A DNA stretch of 62,287 bases from Lachnospiraceae bacterium. Its GTDB lineage: Bacteria; Bacillota; Clostridia; Lachnospirales; Lachnospiraceae. The notes beneath the pieces are model-generated. The model was not told the origin of the DNA, did no database searches, and saw only the letters and a program-made list of their open reading frames with translations. The stretch lies in assembly GCA_017476665.1 (NCBI GenBank), contig JAFUZJ010000043.1, positions 1 to 62,287 on the forward strand. Direction: 5' to 3'. Each line of letters opens with the position of its first letter. Position 1 is the stretch's first letter. This document shows, one piece after another, positions 16,311-25,647 of the stretch. The position numbers and the translations under genes were made by a program.

Positions 16311-17228
16311 TTACAACCATTTCTTTGCCTTGAAAAAGATCAGACTCCCTACCACGATCAGTACACTGACACCGGCCACCGTCGGATACGCATAGCGCCA
16401 TTCTAACTCCGGCATATACCGGAAGTTCATGCCGTACCAGCCAACGATCAGTGTCAACGGCATAAAGATGGTCGTGACCACCGTCAAAAGCGTCATGATA
16501 CGGTTCTGTTTCACATCCAGCTGTGCCTGATAGAGATCCCGGATCTGCATGGCGTGATCCCGGAGCGCTGTCACCGTATCGGCGAGTCGGGATACCCGGT
16601 CTGAAAAAAGCCTGAAATAGCGCACATTTTCCTCTTTAAAGAAATGATTTTCATTTTCCTCCAACTCCTGCCCCAGATCGATCAGCTGCTCATAATGGAT
16701 CTTCAGATCCCGCATATCATTCCGGATCTCATAGACCCGCTTCACATCCGTCAGTTCCTCTCCGTCCAGGATATCATCCTCTATCCTGTCCAACTCTTTT
16801 TCATAACGTTCCAAAAGCGCCAGATCCGGGTGTATGATCTGCTCCAGAAAATCATACAGGAAACGCTCCAGGCTGGGTATCCGCCATTTCTTATATCTGC
16901 GGATATCCTCGATCTGCCGCAGGACATACCCGTCTTCATCTATGAAAACAATGCCCTTCTCATCCAGTGCAAAGGCAAATTTATATTCCTCCCCGGGAAT
17001 ATCTTTCCGGTTTGGGATAAAAAAGGTTCCCGTCAGAGAATCGAAATTGACCTCCGCCTTGGTGTTATGGACAGCGGCCGCATCCGGCTCCAGATCCATT
17101 CCCATATCAAAGCTCTCTTTTTGGTCCTGCCATTCCGCGCCGGTCAGTACCGCCACATACTGCTCCGTCTTCTTTTTGATCTCCTCCGCCGTACATTCCG
17201 CCAGGGTCTCACGAATCCAAAAATACAT
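16311..17228 (-). CDS. corA: CorA-family magnesium/divalent cation channel
   Basis: 305 residues, usual length. A soluble alpha/beta N-terminal half (SLTGTFFIPNRKDIPGEEYK, IVFIDEDGYVLRQ) is followed by the long helical stalk with ELDRIEDDILDGEE and REIRNDMRD-like segments, and two C-terminal membrane helices. The selectivity motif GMN is in VGWYGMNFRYMPE; the second helix is YPTVAGVSVLIVVGSLIFF and the tail is basic (KAKKW). It forms homopentamers in the membrane that let in Mg2+ (or Co2+/Ni2+). Co2+ entry would be useful to cobalamin synthesis, but that link is only positional. It lies where spo0A often follows spoIVB in related genomes. Confidence 0.9.
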   Translation of the reverse strand: MYFWIRETLAECTAEEIKKKTEQYVAVLTGAEWQDQKESFDMGMDLEPDAAAVHNTKAEVNFDSLTGTFFIPNRKDIPGEEYKFAFALDEKGIVFIDEDGYVLRQIEDIRRYKKWRIPSLERFLYDFLEQIIHPDLALLERYEKELDRIEDDILDGEELTDVKRVYEIRNDMRDLKIHYEQLIDLGQELEENENHFFKEENVRYFRLFSDRVSRLADTVTALRDHAMQIRDLYQAQLDVKQNRIMTLLTVVTTIFMPLTLIVGWYGMNFRYMPELEWRYAYPTVAGVSVLIVVGSLIFFKAKKWL

Positions 17229-17290
17229 ATTTTCTCTCCTCTTTTGTAGGCTCTTCCTTTATTTTATACTATTCTCCTCAAAAAGGAAAG

Positions 17291-18565
17291 CTATATCTGT
17301 CCCTGTTCTTTTAACATGGTCTCAATAAAGATCCCATAACCTTTTGCCGGATCATTGACCAGTACATGCGTGACCGCTCCAATAATCTTTCCGTTTTGTA
17401 TAATGGGGGCTCCGCTCATTCCCTGAACGATTCCTCCCGTCATACGCAATAGCTCAGGATCCGTAATGGAAAGTTCAATTCCCCGGTTCACATTATCATG
17501 ATCCAAATGCAGAGCTGTGATGCGGATATCATAATACCTTGGCTCTCCGTCCACTGTACACAGGATCTGTGCATCTCCCTTTTGAATCTCCTGCTTCAGC
17601 CCTATGGGTAACGGCTCGTTCTCTGATAATGCCATTCCCTCCTCATTACAGCTTCCGAAGACACCTTCCTGACCGTTATAAGTAATATCCCCCAGAATAT
17701 TTTCATCGGAATACACGATCATTCCCGTCATTTCCCCGGGATCTCCGATTTTTCCCTTGTGAATAGAAATAATCTGCGTCTTATAGATGGTACCGTCATA
17801 GATTTCCATGAGTCTTCCGGTATCCACATCATTGATGCCGTGTCCCAGCGCCCCAAAGTTACCTTTACTGTCAATATAAGTCATTGTTCCGACACCTTGT
17901 GCGCTGTCCCTGACCCAGATTCCGATCTTATAAGCTCCGTTTGCATTCTGCCTGGGCGTAATTTCCAGATCAAGCAATTCACCCTTGCGTTCAATTGTGA
18001 GAATCTGCGGCTCACCTCCGCTCTCCTCTATCCTGCGGATAAAATCTTCTTTTTGACTTACCTCCACACCGTTCAGTTTACAGATATAATCTCCAGATTG
18101 TAATATGGATTGTGCAGGTGAAAGGAAATGCCCCTCCTTGTCTTGAAATTCACCTGTACCGACAACGAGAATCCCTCTGGACTCCATATAGATACCGATG
18201 GGCACCCCCACCGGTATCAATTCCGTATCATCGATTACCTGAATCCCCACCTGCTTCATAGGGAGAACACCAAATAATTTTACATCCAGCGAGTATTCAT
18301 TGCCCGTAGCATGTTTGAACGTAAGCGGCTCCCGCAAATCTATGGTGACTGCCCCTGCCGGAATATTGCTCTGGTTCTGCGCATCTACGCTGATCAATTC
18401 CGCCGTTGCAGGTACTCCAAAAGAAAAAGACTGCTCTGCATCCGCCCGAAGCCGGATCACAGACGGAATTCTGCTGTCCACCTGATAATATCCGACACCT
18501 GCCAATGCAGCGCAGCTCAAAATCAACGCTATCCCTAAACCCGCTCTGTAAACCCGCATTCTCAT
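17291..18565 (-). CDS. spoIVB: SpoIVB serine peptidase, sporulation signalling
   Basis: 424 residues, family-typical. SpoIVB is made in the forespore, crosses into the intermembrane space and cleaves SpoIVFA, releasing pro-sigma-K processing in the mother cell. One N-terminal membrane segment (GLGIALILSCAALAGVGYY), then a PDZ domain with LVVGTGEFQDKEGHFLSPAQ and IEESGGEPQILTIERKGE, then the S55 peptidase domain. The catalytic His lies in FGALGHGINDVDTG and the Ser in GMSGAPIIQNGKIIGAVTH. Located right after recN, as in most endospore formers. spo0A, its usual neighbour, is not the next gene here. Confidence 0.95.
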   Translation of the reverse strand: MRMRVYRAGLGIALILSCAALAGVGYYQVDSRIPSVIRLRADAEQSFSFGVPATAELISVDAQNQSNIPAGAVTIDLREPLTFKHATGNEYSLDVKLFGVLPMKQVGIQVIDDTELIPVGVPIGIYMESRGILVVGTGEFQDKEGHFLSPAQSILQSGDYICKLNGVEVSQKEDFIRRIEESGGEPQILTIERKGELLDLEITPRQNANGAYKIGIWVRDSAQGVGTMTYIDSKGNFGALGHGINDVDTGRLMEIYDGTIYKTQIISIHKGKIGDPGEMTGMIVYSDENILGDITYNGQEGVFGSCNEEGMALSENEPLPIGLKQEIQKGDAQILCTVDGEPRYYDIRITALHLDHDNVNRGIELSITDPELLRMTGGIVQGMSGAPIIQNGKIIGAVTHVLVNDPAKGYGIFIETMLKEQGQI

Positions 18566-18642
18566 ATCTGCATTCTCGCTTTCCTACCATTTTTATAAGA
18601 GATTGATCTTTATAGTATGCGGGATTTACAGAAAAATTATAC

Positions 18643-20334
18643 CTATTTATTTTTTACTTCCAGTGCCTGTACACGGAGTTCATTTGCATTAGATAATGCC
18701 GCCTCCGTCAGCGTATCACTCCCCAGTAATCTGGCCAACTCCGCTAACTCCCCAGTCTCATCTAATCGCCTGATATCTGTAATGGTACTGTCGTCCGTAC
18801 TGCTTTTCTCGATCACAAAATGTGCATCCGCCATTGCTGCGATCTGCGGCAGATGTGTAATGCAGATCACCTGATGCGCCCGACCGACCTGGCTCAACTG
18901 CTCCGCCACCTTCCAGGCCGTCTTTCCGCTGATTCCCGCATCAATCTCATCAAAAATAAGCGTATCGATCTCGTCGCGCTCCGCCAACACCGTCTTGATC
19001 GCCAGCATCACTCGGGACAGTTCTCCTCCGCTGGCTACCTGTCCCAGCGGCTTGATCGGCTCTCCCGGATTCGTGGAGATCATGAACTCCACATCATCGT
19101 ACCCTTTCTCGGTGATCGTTCCGTTCGGACGCACTGCAACTTCAAACTGTACCGTCAGGAAATTCAGCTGCACCAGGGCATCCGTCAGCTTCTCCGTCAG
19201 CTGCACCGCATTTTTCTGCCTGATCTTGGACAATACGGCACAGGCTTCCGAAAGCTTCTTTTCCGCCTTTTCCAGCTGCATCTGCAAGCCATTGATATAA
19301 GCCTCATAATCGGAAAGCATATTTAAAGTTTCCTGTCTGGAGGCGGCATATGTCAGAATCTCCGGAATCGTATTGCCGTATTTCCCTTTCAGACGGTTGA
19401 TCGTATTCAGCCGTTCCTCCACTCTGACGAACTCCTCCTCGTCAAACTCGCTGTCACTCATATATTCCGCCATATCACGGTTATAATCTGCAAGCAGATT
19501 GTCCACTTCCGTCAGCTGTTCTTCCAGCTCCTCCAAACGGGGATCATATGCGGTGACCGTCCGCAGCGCGCGCAATGCCCTGCTCAATGCATTCCCTGCA
19601 CCGCCTTCCTCCTCTGTCCCGGAATAATGATAACTCTCCGCCAGATTCTCGGTAATTTTACGGCTGTTGCTCATCCGTCTGTAGGTCTGCTCCAATTCCT
19701 CATCTTCTCCCTCGATCAGACGGGCGCCCTCAATCTCCTGTAACTCGAATTCCGCCAAAGCCTGCTCTCTCGCCTTAGCGTTCTCATCCATTACTTCTTT
19801 CTCCAGCTTTCTCTTCAATTCTTTTACTTCGTCATAGAAATCCGCCACTGCCTGGGCGGGCGCGGCATAACTCTCCCCGCAGTATGCATCCAGGATTTCC
19901 ATATGCTTTTTTTTGTGAAGCAGGGATTGATGCTCATGCTGCCCGTGAATATCCAGCAAAAGTTCCGCCAGTTCTTTCACCTGTTTTGCGGTCACGGTTT
20001 CTCCGTTGATCTTACAGACGCTTTTTCCCTGCTGCAGCTTTCTGCTGATGATGACACTGTCATCCTCATGCTCCAGATCCATCTCGGCAAGTTTTGCTTT
20101 GATCGCCGCTCCCTCATCTGTGCCACAAGAAAAAACAAGCTCCACCAAGGCGCTCTCCGCTCCCTGACGCAGCAGGTCTTTCTCAAATTTTGCTCCCAAA
20201 GCCAGATTCACGGAACCGATGAGCATGGACTTTCCTGCTCCGGTCTCTCCCGTGAGAATGTTCAGCCCCGGGACAAATTCCACTTCTGTCTCTTCCATGA
20301 GAGCCAGATTTTTCACATGTAAACTTTGTAACAT
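18643..20334 (-). CDS. recN: DNA repair protein RecN
   Basis: 563 residues from ATG 20334; a longer frame to 20370 exists, but 20334 begins the conserved MLQSLHVKNLALMEETEVEF and has an AGAAGGAGAG ribosome binding site. RecN is an SMC-like ATPase acting early at double-strand breaks. N-terminal Walker A GETGAGKSMLIGSV, central coiled coil (e.g. KRKLEKEVMDENAKAREQAL and the segment after GLQMQLEKAEKKL), C-terminal signature VASGGELSRVMLAIK and Walker B LIFDEIDAGISG. It sits between argR and spoIVB in the conserved clostridial order, 44 bp from argR, and is likely in the same transcript. Confidence 0.95.
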   Translation of the reverse strand: MLQSLHVKNLALMEETEVEFVPGLNILTGETGAGKSMLIGSVNLALGAKFEKDLLRQGAESALVELVFSCGTDEGAAIKAKLAEMDLEHEDDSVIISRKLQQGKSVCKINGETVTAKQVKELAELLLDIHGQHEHQSLLHKKKHMEILDAYCGESYAAPAQAVADFYDEVKELKRKLEKEVMDENAKAREQALAEFELQEIEGARLIEGEDEELEQTYRRMSNSRKITENLAESYHYSGTEEEGGAGNALSRALRALRTVTAYDPRLEELEEQLTEVDNLLADYNRDMAEYMSDSEFDEEEFVRVEERLNTINRLKGKYGNTIPEILTYAASRQETLNMLSDYEAYINGLQMQLEKAEKKLSEACAVLSKIRQKNAVQLTEKLTDALVQLNFLTVQFEVAVRPNGTITEKGYDDVEFMISTNPGEPIKPLGQVASGGELSRVMLAIKTVLAERDEIDTLIFDEIDAGISGKTAWKVAEQLSQVGRAHQVICITHLPQIAAMADAHFVIEKSSTDDSTITDIRRLDETGELAELARLLGSDTLTEAALSNANELRVQALEVKNK

Positions 20335-20378
20335 ATAAGTCACTCTCCTTCTGCACCTTCTCCAAAGCACATCTGGAT

Positions 20379-20846
20379 TTAATTATCTAATTTTCCTTTT
20401 ATTTTATGGATCAAGGATTCTGCTTCCTCCACGGAGCGGGATGCTACCATGATCGTGTCATCTCCTGCAATGCAGCCCAATACCTCCGGAAACTTCATGG
20501 CGTCCAGAGCTGCCGCCACAGCCATGGCCATGCCCGAAACCGTCCGGATCACCACAAGATTTTGTGCGATATCCATGGAGGCAAACCCTTCCCGCAGCAC
20601 GCGGACATATTTCTCCCCCGCCTGCATCTCTACCAGATTCTTCTCCGCATACCCCATGGCTGCATATTTCTGCCTGCCTTTTTCAGCAGTCACCTTAGAC
20701 AGCTTCATGTCACGGATGTCCCGTGATACGGTTGCCTGCGTCACTTGAAATCCCGCCTCTCTGAGACACCGGGCCAGTTCCTCCTGAGTTTCCACATCCT
20801 GCTTCTCTATAATCTCAAGAATTTTTTCCTGTCTTCCCTTTTTCAT
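20379..20846 (-). CDS. argR: Arginine repressor ArgR/AhrC
   Basis: 155 residues from ATG 20846 (MKKGRQEKILEIIEKQDV), preceded by GGAGA; an upstream ATG at 20861 overlaps the nadK stop as ATGA but encodes only five extra residues. It represses arginine synthesis genes and activates catabolic ones as a hexamer with bound arginine. The N-terminal winged helix contains QVTQATVSRDIRDMKLSKV, the DNA-contacting helix. The C-terminal oligomerisation/arginine site is GCIAGDDTIMVA, where the DD pair binds arginine. Its place between nadK and recN is conserved in Clostridia. Confidence 0.95.
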   Translation of the reverse strand: MKKGRQEKILEIIEKQDVETQEELARCLREAGFQVTQATVSRDIRDMKLSKVTAEKGRQKYAAMGYAEKNLVEMQAGEKYVRVLREGFASMDIAQNLVVIRTVSGMAMAVAAALDAMKFPEVLGCIAGDDTIMVASRSVEEAESLIHKIKGKLDN

Positions 20847-20857
20847 CGGTATCTCCA

Positions 20858-21724
20858 TCAATCACTGAATTTCTTATGCAGTAATTCCATAAAACTCATT
20901 TGATTCAACTTTAAAAATTCGGTTATTTTCTCTGACTGCACAATCCGGATCCGATCACCGGAGCACATAGAGATCTTATGACTTCCGTCAAAAACCGCCT
21001 CCACGGTCTGTTTCTGCCCTTCTCTGCCTGTGGGGATCTCAATTTCGATCACATCCGCAGGATCAAAAACAATGCTCCTGTGATTCAGCGAATGGGGACA
21101 GATTGGGGTAAGCATGATCAGTTTTGCACTGGGCTCTACCAGCGGGCCGCCCGCAGACAGGCTGTAACTGGACGCCCCTGTAGGTGTGGCAACGATCATA
21201 CCGTCCGCCTTATAACGGTGCAGAAACTGTCCGTTTACATAAATATCCATCCAAAGCATCTGCATGGAACCGCGTCTGGAGATCACCACATCATTCAGCG
21301 CCCATCCCTCCTCAAACGGTTTGCCGCAGTGGAAATTTACCTTTCCGTTTAACATCATACGGGATTCCTTGGTAAACTGCCCATCGATCAGCTTCTGCAG
21401 AGAATCTTCCAGATTGGATGTCTCAATCTCCGTCATATAACCGAGCGTTCCCAGATTTACACCGATAATGGGAATGAATAACTTCTTCGTCTCTCTGGCG
21501 GCCTGGAGCACGGTTCCATCTCCTCCCAGCACGATCATGCAATCCACATCCTTCGGGATGTTCTTTGCCTCCTCAGACATCTCGGTGGTATCCGCCGTCC
21601 AGTCTGCCTCCTTGATCATCAACGTAACCTTCTGCCCCTTACACTCCAAATAACTTTTGATCCGGTAAGTAGAGATCAAATCCTTATCCTTATGCTTGTT
21701 TGTGTAGATCAGAAAATGATTCAT
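20858..21724 (-). CDS. nadK: NAD kinase
   Basis: 288 residues. Phosphorylates NAD to NADP, the only NADP source in the cell. Motif GGDGTVLQAAR is the phosphate-binding GGDGT loop with the catalytic Asp; the second block ALNDVVISRRG carries the NE/D motif, and DGMIVATPTGASSYSLSAGG is the conserved substrate loop. The protein begins with MNHFLIYTNKHKDKDL and has the EADWTADTTEMSEEAKNIPK insert seen in clostridial versions. It lies between tlyA and argR; stop overlaps an upstream ATG of argR by four bases. Cytoplasmic, housekeeping. Confidence 0.95.
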   Translation of the reverse strand: MNHFLIYTNKHKDKDLISTYRIKSYLECKGQKVTLMIKEADWTADTTEMSEEAKNIPKDVDCMIVLGGDGTVLQAARETKKLFIPIIGVNLGTLGYMTEIETSNLEDSLQKLIDGQFTKESRMMLNGKVNFHCGKPFEEGWALNDVVISRRGSMQMLWMDIYVNGQFLHRYKADGMIVATPTGASSYSLSAGGPLVEPSAKLIMLTPICPHSLNHRSIVFDPADVIEIEIPTGREGQKQTVEAVFDGSHKISMCSGDRIRIVQSEKITEFLKLNQMSFMELLHKKFSD

Positions 21725-21737
21725 ACCCGATACCTCC

Positions 21738-22619
21738 TTACATTTTGTGGGATTGTTCCACTATTTCCGCTATCTTATTTTCCCATAGTTCGCTATGAGA
21801 AATCCCCTTCCGTTCCGAAATGATCTGTCCCAGCAATTCTTCTGCCTCCCGCTCTGTGCGTTCTGCAGCTTCTTTAGAAATCTCCTCCGCCTTACGGATA
21901 TGCAGCAAATATTCAATATTTCCTTCCGGCCCCTTGATGGGGGAATGCTCCAGATGCAATACTTCAAACCCGATACTGTCTGCATAATCAATGATCTTAT
22001 GGATGACCTCCGCATGTGTTTCCGGTTCCCGGACAACGCCTTTCTTGCCCACCTTGTCCTTCCCCGCTTCAAATTGCGGTTTGATCAGACAGACCATCTC
22101 ACCGCCAGACTTCAACAGATTTCTGGCCGGGATCAAAATTTTCGTAAGCGATATAAAGGATACATCCACACTGGCAAAATCCAAAGCCTCCTGAATATCC
22201 GCTGCCGTCATATAGCGGAAATTCATCTGCTCCATACACACTACCCTGGGATCATTCCGCAGTTTCCATGCCAATTGTCCGGTTCCCACATCTACAGAAT
22301 ACACCTTTTCGGCTCCGTTTTGCAGCATGCAGTCCGTGAACCCTCCCGTAGACGCACCGATATCCATGCAGACCATACCTTCCAGGGAAAAGTGCCACTG
22401 CTCCATCGCTTTCTCCAGCTTAAGCCCTCCGCGGCTGACATACTTCGGCTGACTCCCCCGCACCTCCACCGAGATTTTCTCTGTATCAAAAAAGGTGCCC
22501 GCCTTATCCTCCTTCTGCCCGTTCACATATACGATTCCGGACATCAGGATAGCCTTTGCCTTCTCTCTGGATGGCGCATATCCCTGCTCTACCAAAATAA
22601 CATCCAAACGTTCCTTCAT
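21738..22619 (-). CDS. tlyA: TlyA-family rRNA ribose methyltransferase
   Basis: 293 residues from ATG 22619, which overlaps the dxs stop as ATGA; the frame extends upstream to 22736, but those residues lie within dxs and are not family-like. The N-terminal S4 RNA-binding domain reads ERLDVILVEQGYAPSREKAK and GIVYVNGQK. The C-terminal Rossmann methyltransferase has CMDIGASTGGFTDCMLQNGA, VYSVDVGTGQLAWKLRND and the K-D-K-E catalytic set. TlyA 2'-O-methylates rRNA (C1409 of 16S, sometimes C1920 of 23S), affecting capreomycin sensitivity in mycobacteria. No haemolysin role should be inferred from the old family name. Confidence 0.95.
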   Translation of the reverse strand: MKERLDVILVEQGYAPSREKAKAILMSGIVYVNGQKEDKAGTFFDTEKISVEVRGSQPKYVSRGGLKLEKAMEQWHFSLEGMVCMDIGASTGGFTDCMLQNGAEKVYSVDVGTGQLAWKLRNDPRVVCMEQMNFRYMTAADIQEALDFASVDVSFISLTKILIPARNLLKSGGEMVCLIKPQFEAGKDKVGKKGVVREPETHAEVIHKIIDYADSIGFEVLHLEHSPIKGPEGNIEYLLHIRKAEEISKEAAERTEREAEELLGQIISERKGISHSELWENKIAEIVEQSHKM

Positions 22620-24481
22620 GAAATCTCTGTCCTGATTCTTTCCACAATACTCTCCGCATCCACACCGATCTCTTTCTTCAGGAGTTCTGTGTTTCCATGC
22701 TCTATATAAGCGTCCGGCAAAGTCACCCGGATACACTTGCAGCGCTCACAGACAATACCATGATCCGCAAGGCAATCCAATACCCTCTCCCCATAACCGC
22801 CGCTCGCCACATTCTCTTCCATGGTGACGATCAGGCGATGTCCTGCGGCAGCCTCCAGAACCGCCTCCTCATCAATCGGCTTGACAAAACGGGCATTCAC
22901 CAGGCTCACCGCATATCCCTGTTCCTTCAGGGTATTTCTGACGGTCTCCGCCGTTTTCACCATACTGCCCACCGCAAATAATGCAATCTCCGATTCCCGA
23001 TAGATCCATTCCGCCCTGCCCAGTTCAATAGGCGCCCGAAACTCCTTCAGTCCGTCATATGCATTTCCCCTGGGATAGCGCAGTGCGATCGGTGCTCCGA
23101 AATTCACCGCAAATTTCAGCATATCGGAGAGCTCCCACTTATTTTTGGGTGCCATCACATGCATGTTGGGAATTCCGGACAGATATGTAAAATCAAAGAT
23201 TCCCTGGTGTGTCTCCCCATCACTTCCCACCAGTCCTGCTCTGTCGATCGCAAAAACCACCGGAAGGTTCTGGATACACACATCATGAAGAATCTGGTCG
23301 TAAGCTCTCTGCAAGAAAGAAGAATACACCGCTACAATGGGTTTTAATCCTCCCGCAGCCAATCCGGCCGCAAAAGTCACTGCATGCTCCTCCGCGATCC
23401 CCACATCAAAGAACCGCTCCGGGTACATATTATGAAAACGTTTCAAGCCGGTGCCATCCGGCATTGCCGCCGTAATCGCCACAATCTTCTCATCCCGCTG
23501 TCCCAGCTTACACATGACCGTCGAGAAAATATCGGTATAATTTGCCGTCGTTCTGGGATGGGACGGAATGCCCGTCTCAATATCAAATGGCTCCGCACCG
23601 TGGAATCTGGCGGGATGTCTTTCCGCAGGACCGTATCCCTTTCCCTTCTGTGTCATCACATGTACCATAACACAGCCTTTCACACGCTTTGCTTCCCCCA
23701 GCACTTTGGTCATCGCATTAATGTCATGACCGTCTACCGGTCCCAGGTAAGTGATCCCCATATCCTCAAAAAACATTCCCGGGATCACCAGCTGCTTAAA
23801 GCTGGACTTTGCGCGGCGGATGGTCTTCACCATGCTGTCTCCGCCTTTTGTCCCGCTGAGGGCGTTATAAATGCCTTCTTTCAGATCCAGATAACCGGAT
23901 GCGGTCCGGATATTGTTCAGATACTTGGACATACCTCCCACATTCTCCGAAATAGACATATTGTTGTCATTCAATACCACAATGAAATTGGTTTCCAGCT
24001 TTGCCGCATTATTCAATGCCTCATATGCCATACCACCGGTCAGCGAGCCGTCTCCGATCACTGATACGATTGTCCGCTTTTCCCCCTTGATATCCCGAGC
24101 CTTTACCAATCCCATTCCTGCAGAGATGGAAGTGGAACTGTGTCCGGTATCAAACGCATCGTAATCGCTCTCTTTCCGCTTTGGGAACCCGCTCATGCCA
24201 TGAAACTGCCGAAGCACATCAAAGCCTTCTTTCCGGCCGGTCAGGATCTTGTGTGTATAAGACTGATGCCCCACATCCCAAATAATCTTGTCATCCGGAA
24301 GATCCAGAGAGAGATGCAGCGCCATGGTCAACTCCACCGCCCCCAGGTTGGACCCCAGATGTCCGCCCGTGACACTGATCTTCTCGATCAGAAATTGTCT
24401 GATCTCCTCTGCCAATGCAGGGTAATCTTTTTTATTTATCTTTTTGATATCATTAGGATTCTCTATCTTTTCAAGCAACAT
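22616..24481 (-). CDS. dxs: 1-deoxy-D-xylulose-5-phosphate synthase
   Basis: 621 residues. Condenses pyruvate and glyceraldehyde-3-phosphate using thiamine diphosphate, the first step of the MEP isoprenoid pathway. Signatures: SVTGGHLGSNLGAVELTMAL at the N-terminus, WDVGHQSYTHKILTGR, ThDP motif VIGDGSLTGGMAYEALNNA, DGHDINAM, the second-domain VGIAEEHAVTFAAGLA with the catalytic glutamate, and DRAGLVGSDGETHQG. The stop overlaps tlyA (ATGA), and ispA is 22 bp upstream, so isoprenoid chain building and its first enzyme are co-transcribed. Confidence 0.97.
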   Translation of the reverse strand: MLLEKIENPNDIKKINKKDYPALAEEIRQFLIEKISVTGGHLGSNLGAVELTMALHLSLDLPDDKIIWDVGHQSYTHKILTGRKEGFDVLRQFHGMSGFPKRKESDYDAFDTGHSSTSISAGMGLVKARDIKGEKRTIVSVIGDGSLTGGMAYEALNNAAKLETNFIVVLNDNNMSISENVGGMSKYLNNIRTASGYLDLKEGIYNALSGTKGGDSMVKTIRRAKSSFKQLVIPGMFFEDMGITYLGPVDGHDINAMTKVLGEAKRVKGCVMVHVMTQKGKGYGPAERHPARFHGAEPFDIETGIPSHPRTTANYTDIFSTVMCKLGQRDEKIVAITAAMPDGTGLKRFHNMYPERFFDVGIAEEHAVTFAAGLAAGGLKPIVAVYSSFLQRAYDQILHDVCIQNLPVVFAIDRAGLVGSDGETHQGIFDFTYLSGIPNMHVMAPKNKWELSDMLKFAVNFGAPIALRYPRGNAYDGLKEFRAPIELGRAEWIYRESEIALFAVGSMVKTAETVRNTLKEQGYAVSLVNARFVKPIDEEAVLEAAAGHRLIVTMEENVASGGYGERVLDCLADHGIVCERCKCIRVTLPDAYIEHGNTELLKKEIGVDAESIVERIRTEIS

Positions 24482-24503
24482 GATCTGCTCCTGTCCACTG
24501 AGT

Positions 24504-25433
24504 TCAACTCCGCCTGTTGATCAGATGACGGATCAACGCCTCCATAAATTCATGATCTCCCGGAAATTCCCTTAAAATCTGAATCGCTTCCTCCGAAAGC
24601 CGTTCCACTTCCTTCTGTGCCGCCTCCAAACCTTTTAACGTCACATAAGTCTGTTTTCCGTTTGCCGCATCACTTCCGATCGGTTTCCCCAACTCAGCAC
24701 TGTCGCCCGTCACATCCAGGATGTCATCCTGAATCTGAAATGCCACACCGATATTCATGGCACACTGCCCGATCTGCTGCAGTATTGTCTCATCCGCATC
24801 GCCGCCCAAAACGGCTCCGATCTGCATAGCTGCCTTGATCAACGCTCCTGTCTTATGCGTATGGATATACAGGATCTGCTGTTCCGTCAATTCATCCGCC
24901 CGATCTTCCGCCTCTATATCAGCCACCTGTCCGCCGATCATTCCTCTGATACCTGCATTTTCCGCAAGAATCTGCATTGCCCGGCTGACCGCCAGATAGT
25001 CTTCTTTTTCCGTACATACACGGAAAGCCTCCGCCGCTGTTTCAAACGCGTAATTCAAGAGTGCATCTCCGGCCAGTATCCCCATGGCGTCCCCGTAAAC
25101 CGCCCAGGTCGTCTTCTTTCCCCTGCGATACTCATCATTATCCATGGCGGGCAGATCATCATGCACCAGCGAGTAGGTATGGATCATCTCCATGGAAGCC
25201 ATAAAAAATGCAATGCCCTCCCTCTTACCGCCGAACATATCATACATTTCCTTCATCAAAACCGGACGCAGTCTTTTTCCTCCGGCCAAAACACTGTACC
25301 GCATAGCATCTGTAATTGTCTGCGGTGTATTTTTATCCGCTTCCCCCGAAACCGGCAAATATCCTGCTATAATCTTCTCTGCTTCCTCAGTCCGCAATTT
25401 CAGGTTCTGTCGGAAAACATCCTCCTGCATCAT
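24504..25433 (-). CDS. ispA: Polyprenyl (farnesyl-type) diphosphate synthase
   Basis: About 309 residues from ATG 25433 (MMQEDVFRQNLKL); the longer frame to 25469 lies inside xseB. It joins isopentenyl units to make farnesyl or geranylgeranyl diphosphate for undecaprenol, quinone and other isoprenoids. First Asp-rich motif in LVHDDLPAMDNDEYRRGKKT, second in QIQDDILDVTGDSAELGKP, and KGGKRLRPV-like region LAGGKRLRPVLMKEMY. The DDxxxxD-type first motif and the residues before it fit class II short-chain bacterial enzymes, but product length cannot be fixed from sequence. Flanked by xseB (four-base gap) and dxs. Confidence 0.92.
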   Translation of the reverse strand: MMQEDVFRQNLKLRTEEAEKIIAGYLPVSGEADKNTPQTITDAMRYSVLAGGKRLRPVLMKEMYDMFGGKREGIAFFMASMEMIHTYSLVHDDLPAMDNDEYRRGKKTTWAVYGDAMGILAGDALLNYAFETAAEAFRVCTEKEDYLAVSRAMQILAENAGIRGMIGGQVADIEAEDRADELTEQQILYIHTHKTGALIKAAMQIGAVLGGDADETILQQIGQCAMNIGVAFQIQDDILDVTGDSAELGKPIGSDAANGKQTYVTLKGLEAAQKEVERLSEEAIQILREFPGDHEFMEALIRHLINRRS

Positions 25434-25437
25434 CGTA

Positions 25438-25647
25438 TCACAGTTCCTCCAGTCCGCCGTCTTCCGCAATCTTCAAGACTTTCTTTTCTACACGATCGAT
25501 CTGTGCATTACATTTCTTCAAAAGCTGCATACCCTCACTGTATGCATTAAAAGCGTCTTCCAGCGAAATATCCTCTTCTTCGAGGCGTGCAATGGTTTCT
25601 TCCAGCCGCTTAAAATTTTCTTCCAGCGTTTCTTCCGTTCCCGTCAT
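25438..25647 (-). CDS. xseB: Exodeoxyribonuclease VII small subunit
   Basis: 69 residues, the normal size. Sequence ETLEENFKRLEETIARLEEE followed by DISLEDAFNAYSEGMQLLKK matches the coiled, helical XseB family, which binds XseA in several copies to form the ExoVII single-strand nuclease. It overlaps the xseA stop by four bases (start at 25647, xseA end at 25644), giving coupled translation. Cytoplasmic. Confidence 0.95.
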   Translation of the reverse strand: MTGTEETLEENFKRLEETIARLEEEDISLEDAFNAYSEGMQLLKKCNAQIDRVEKKVLKIAEDGGLEEL

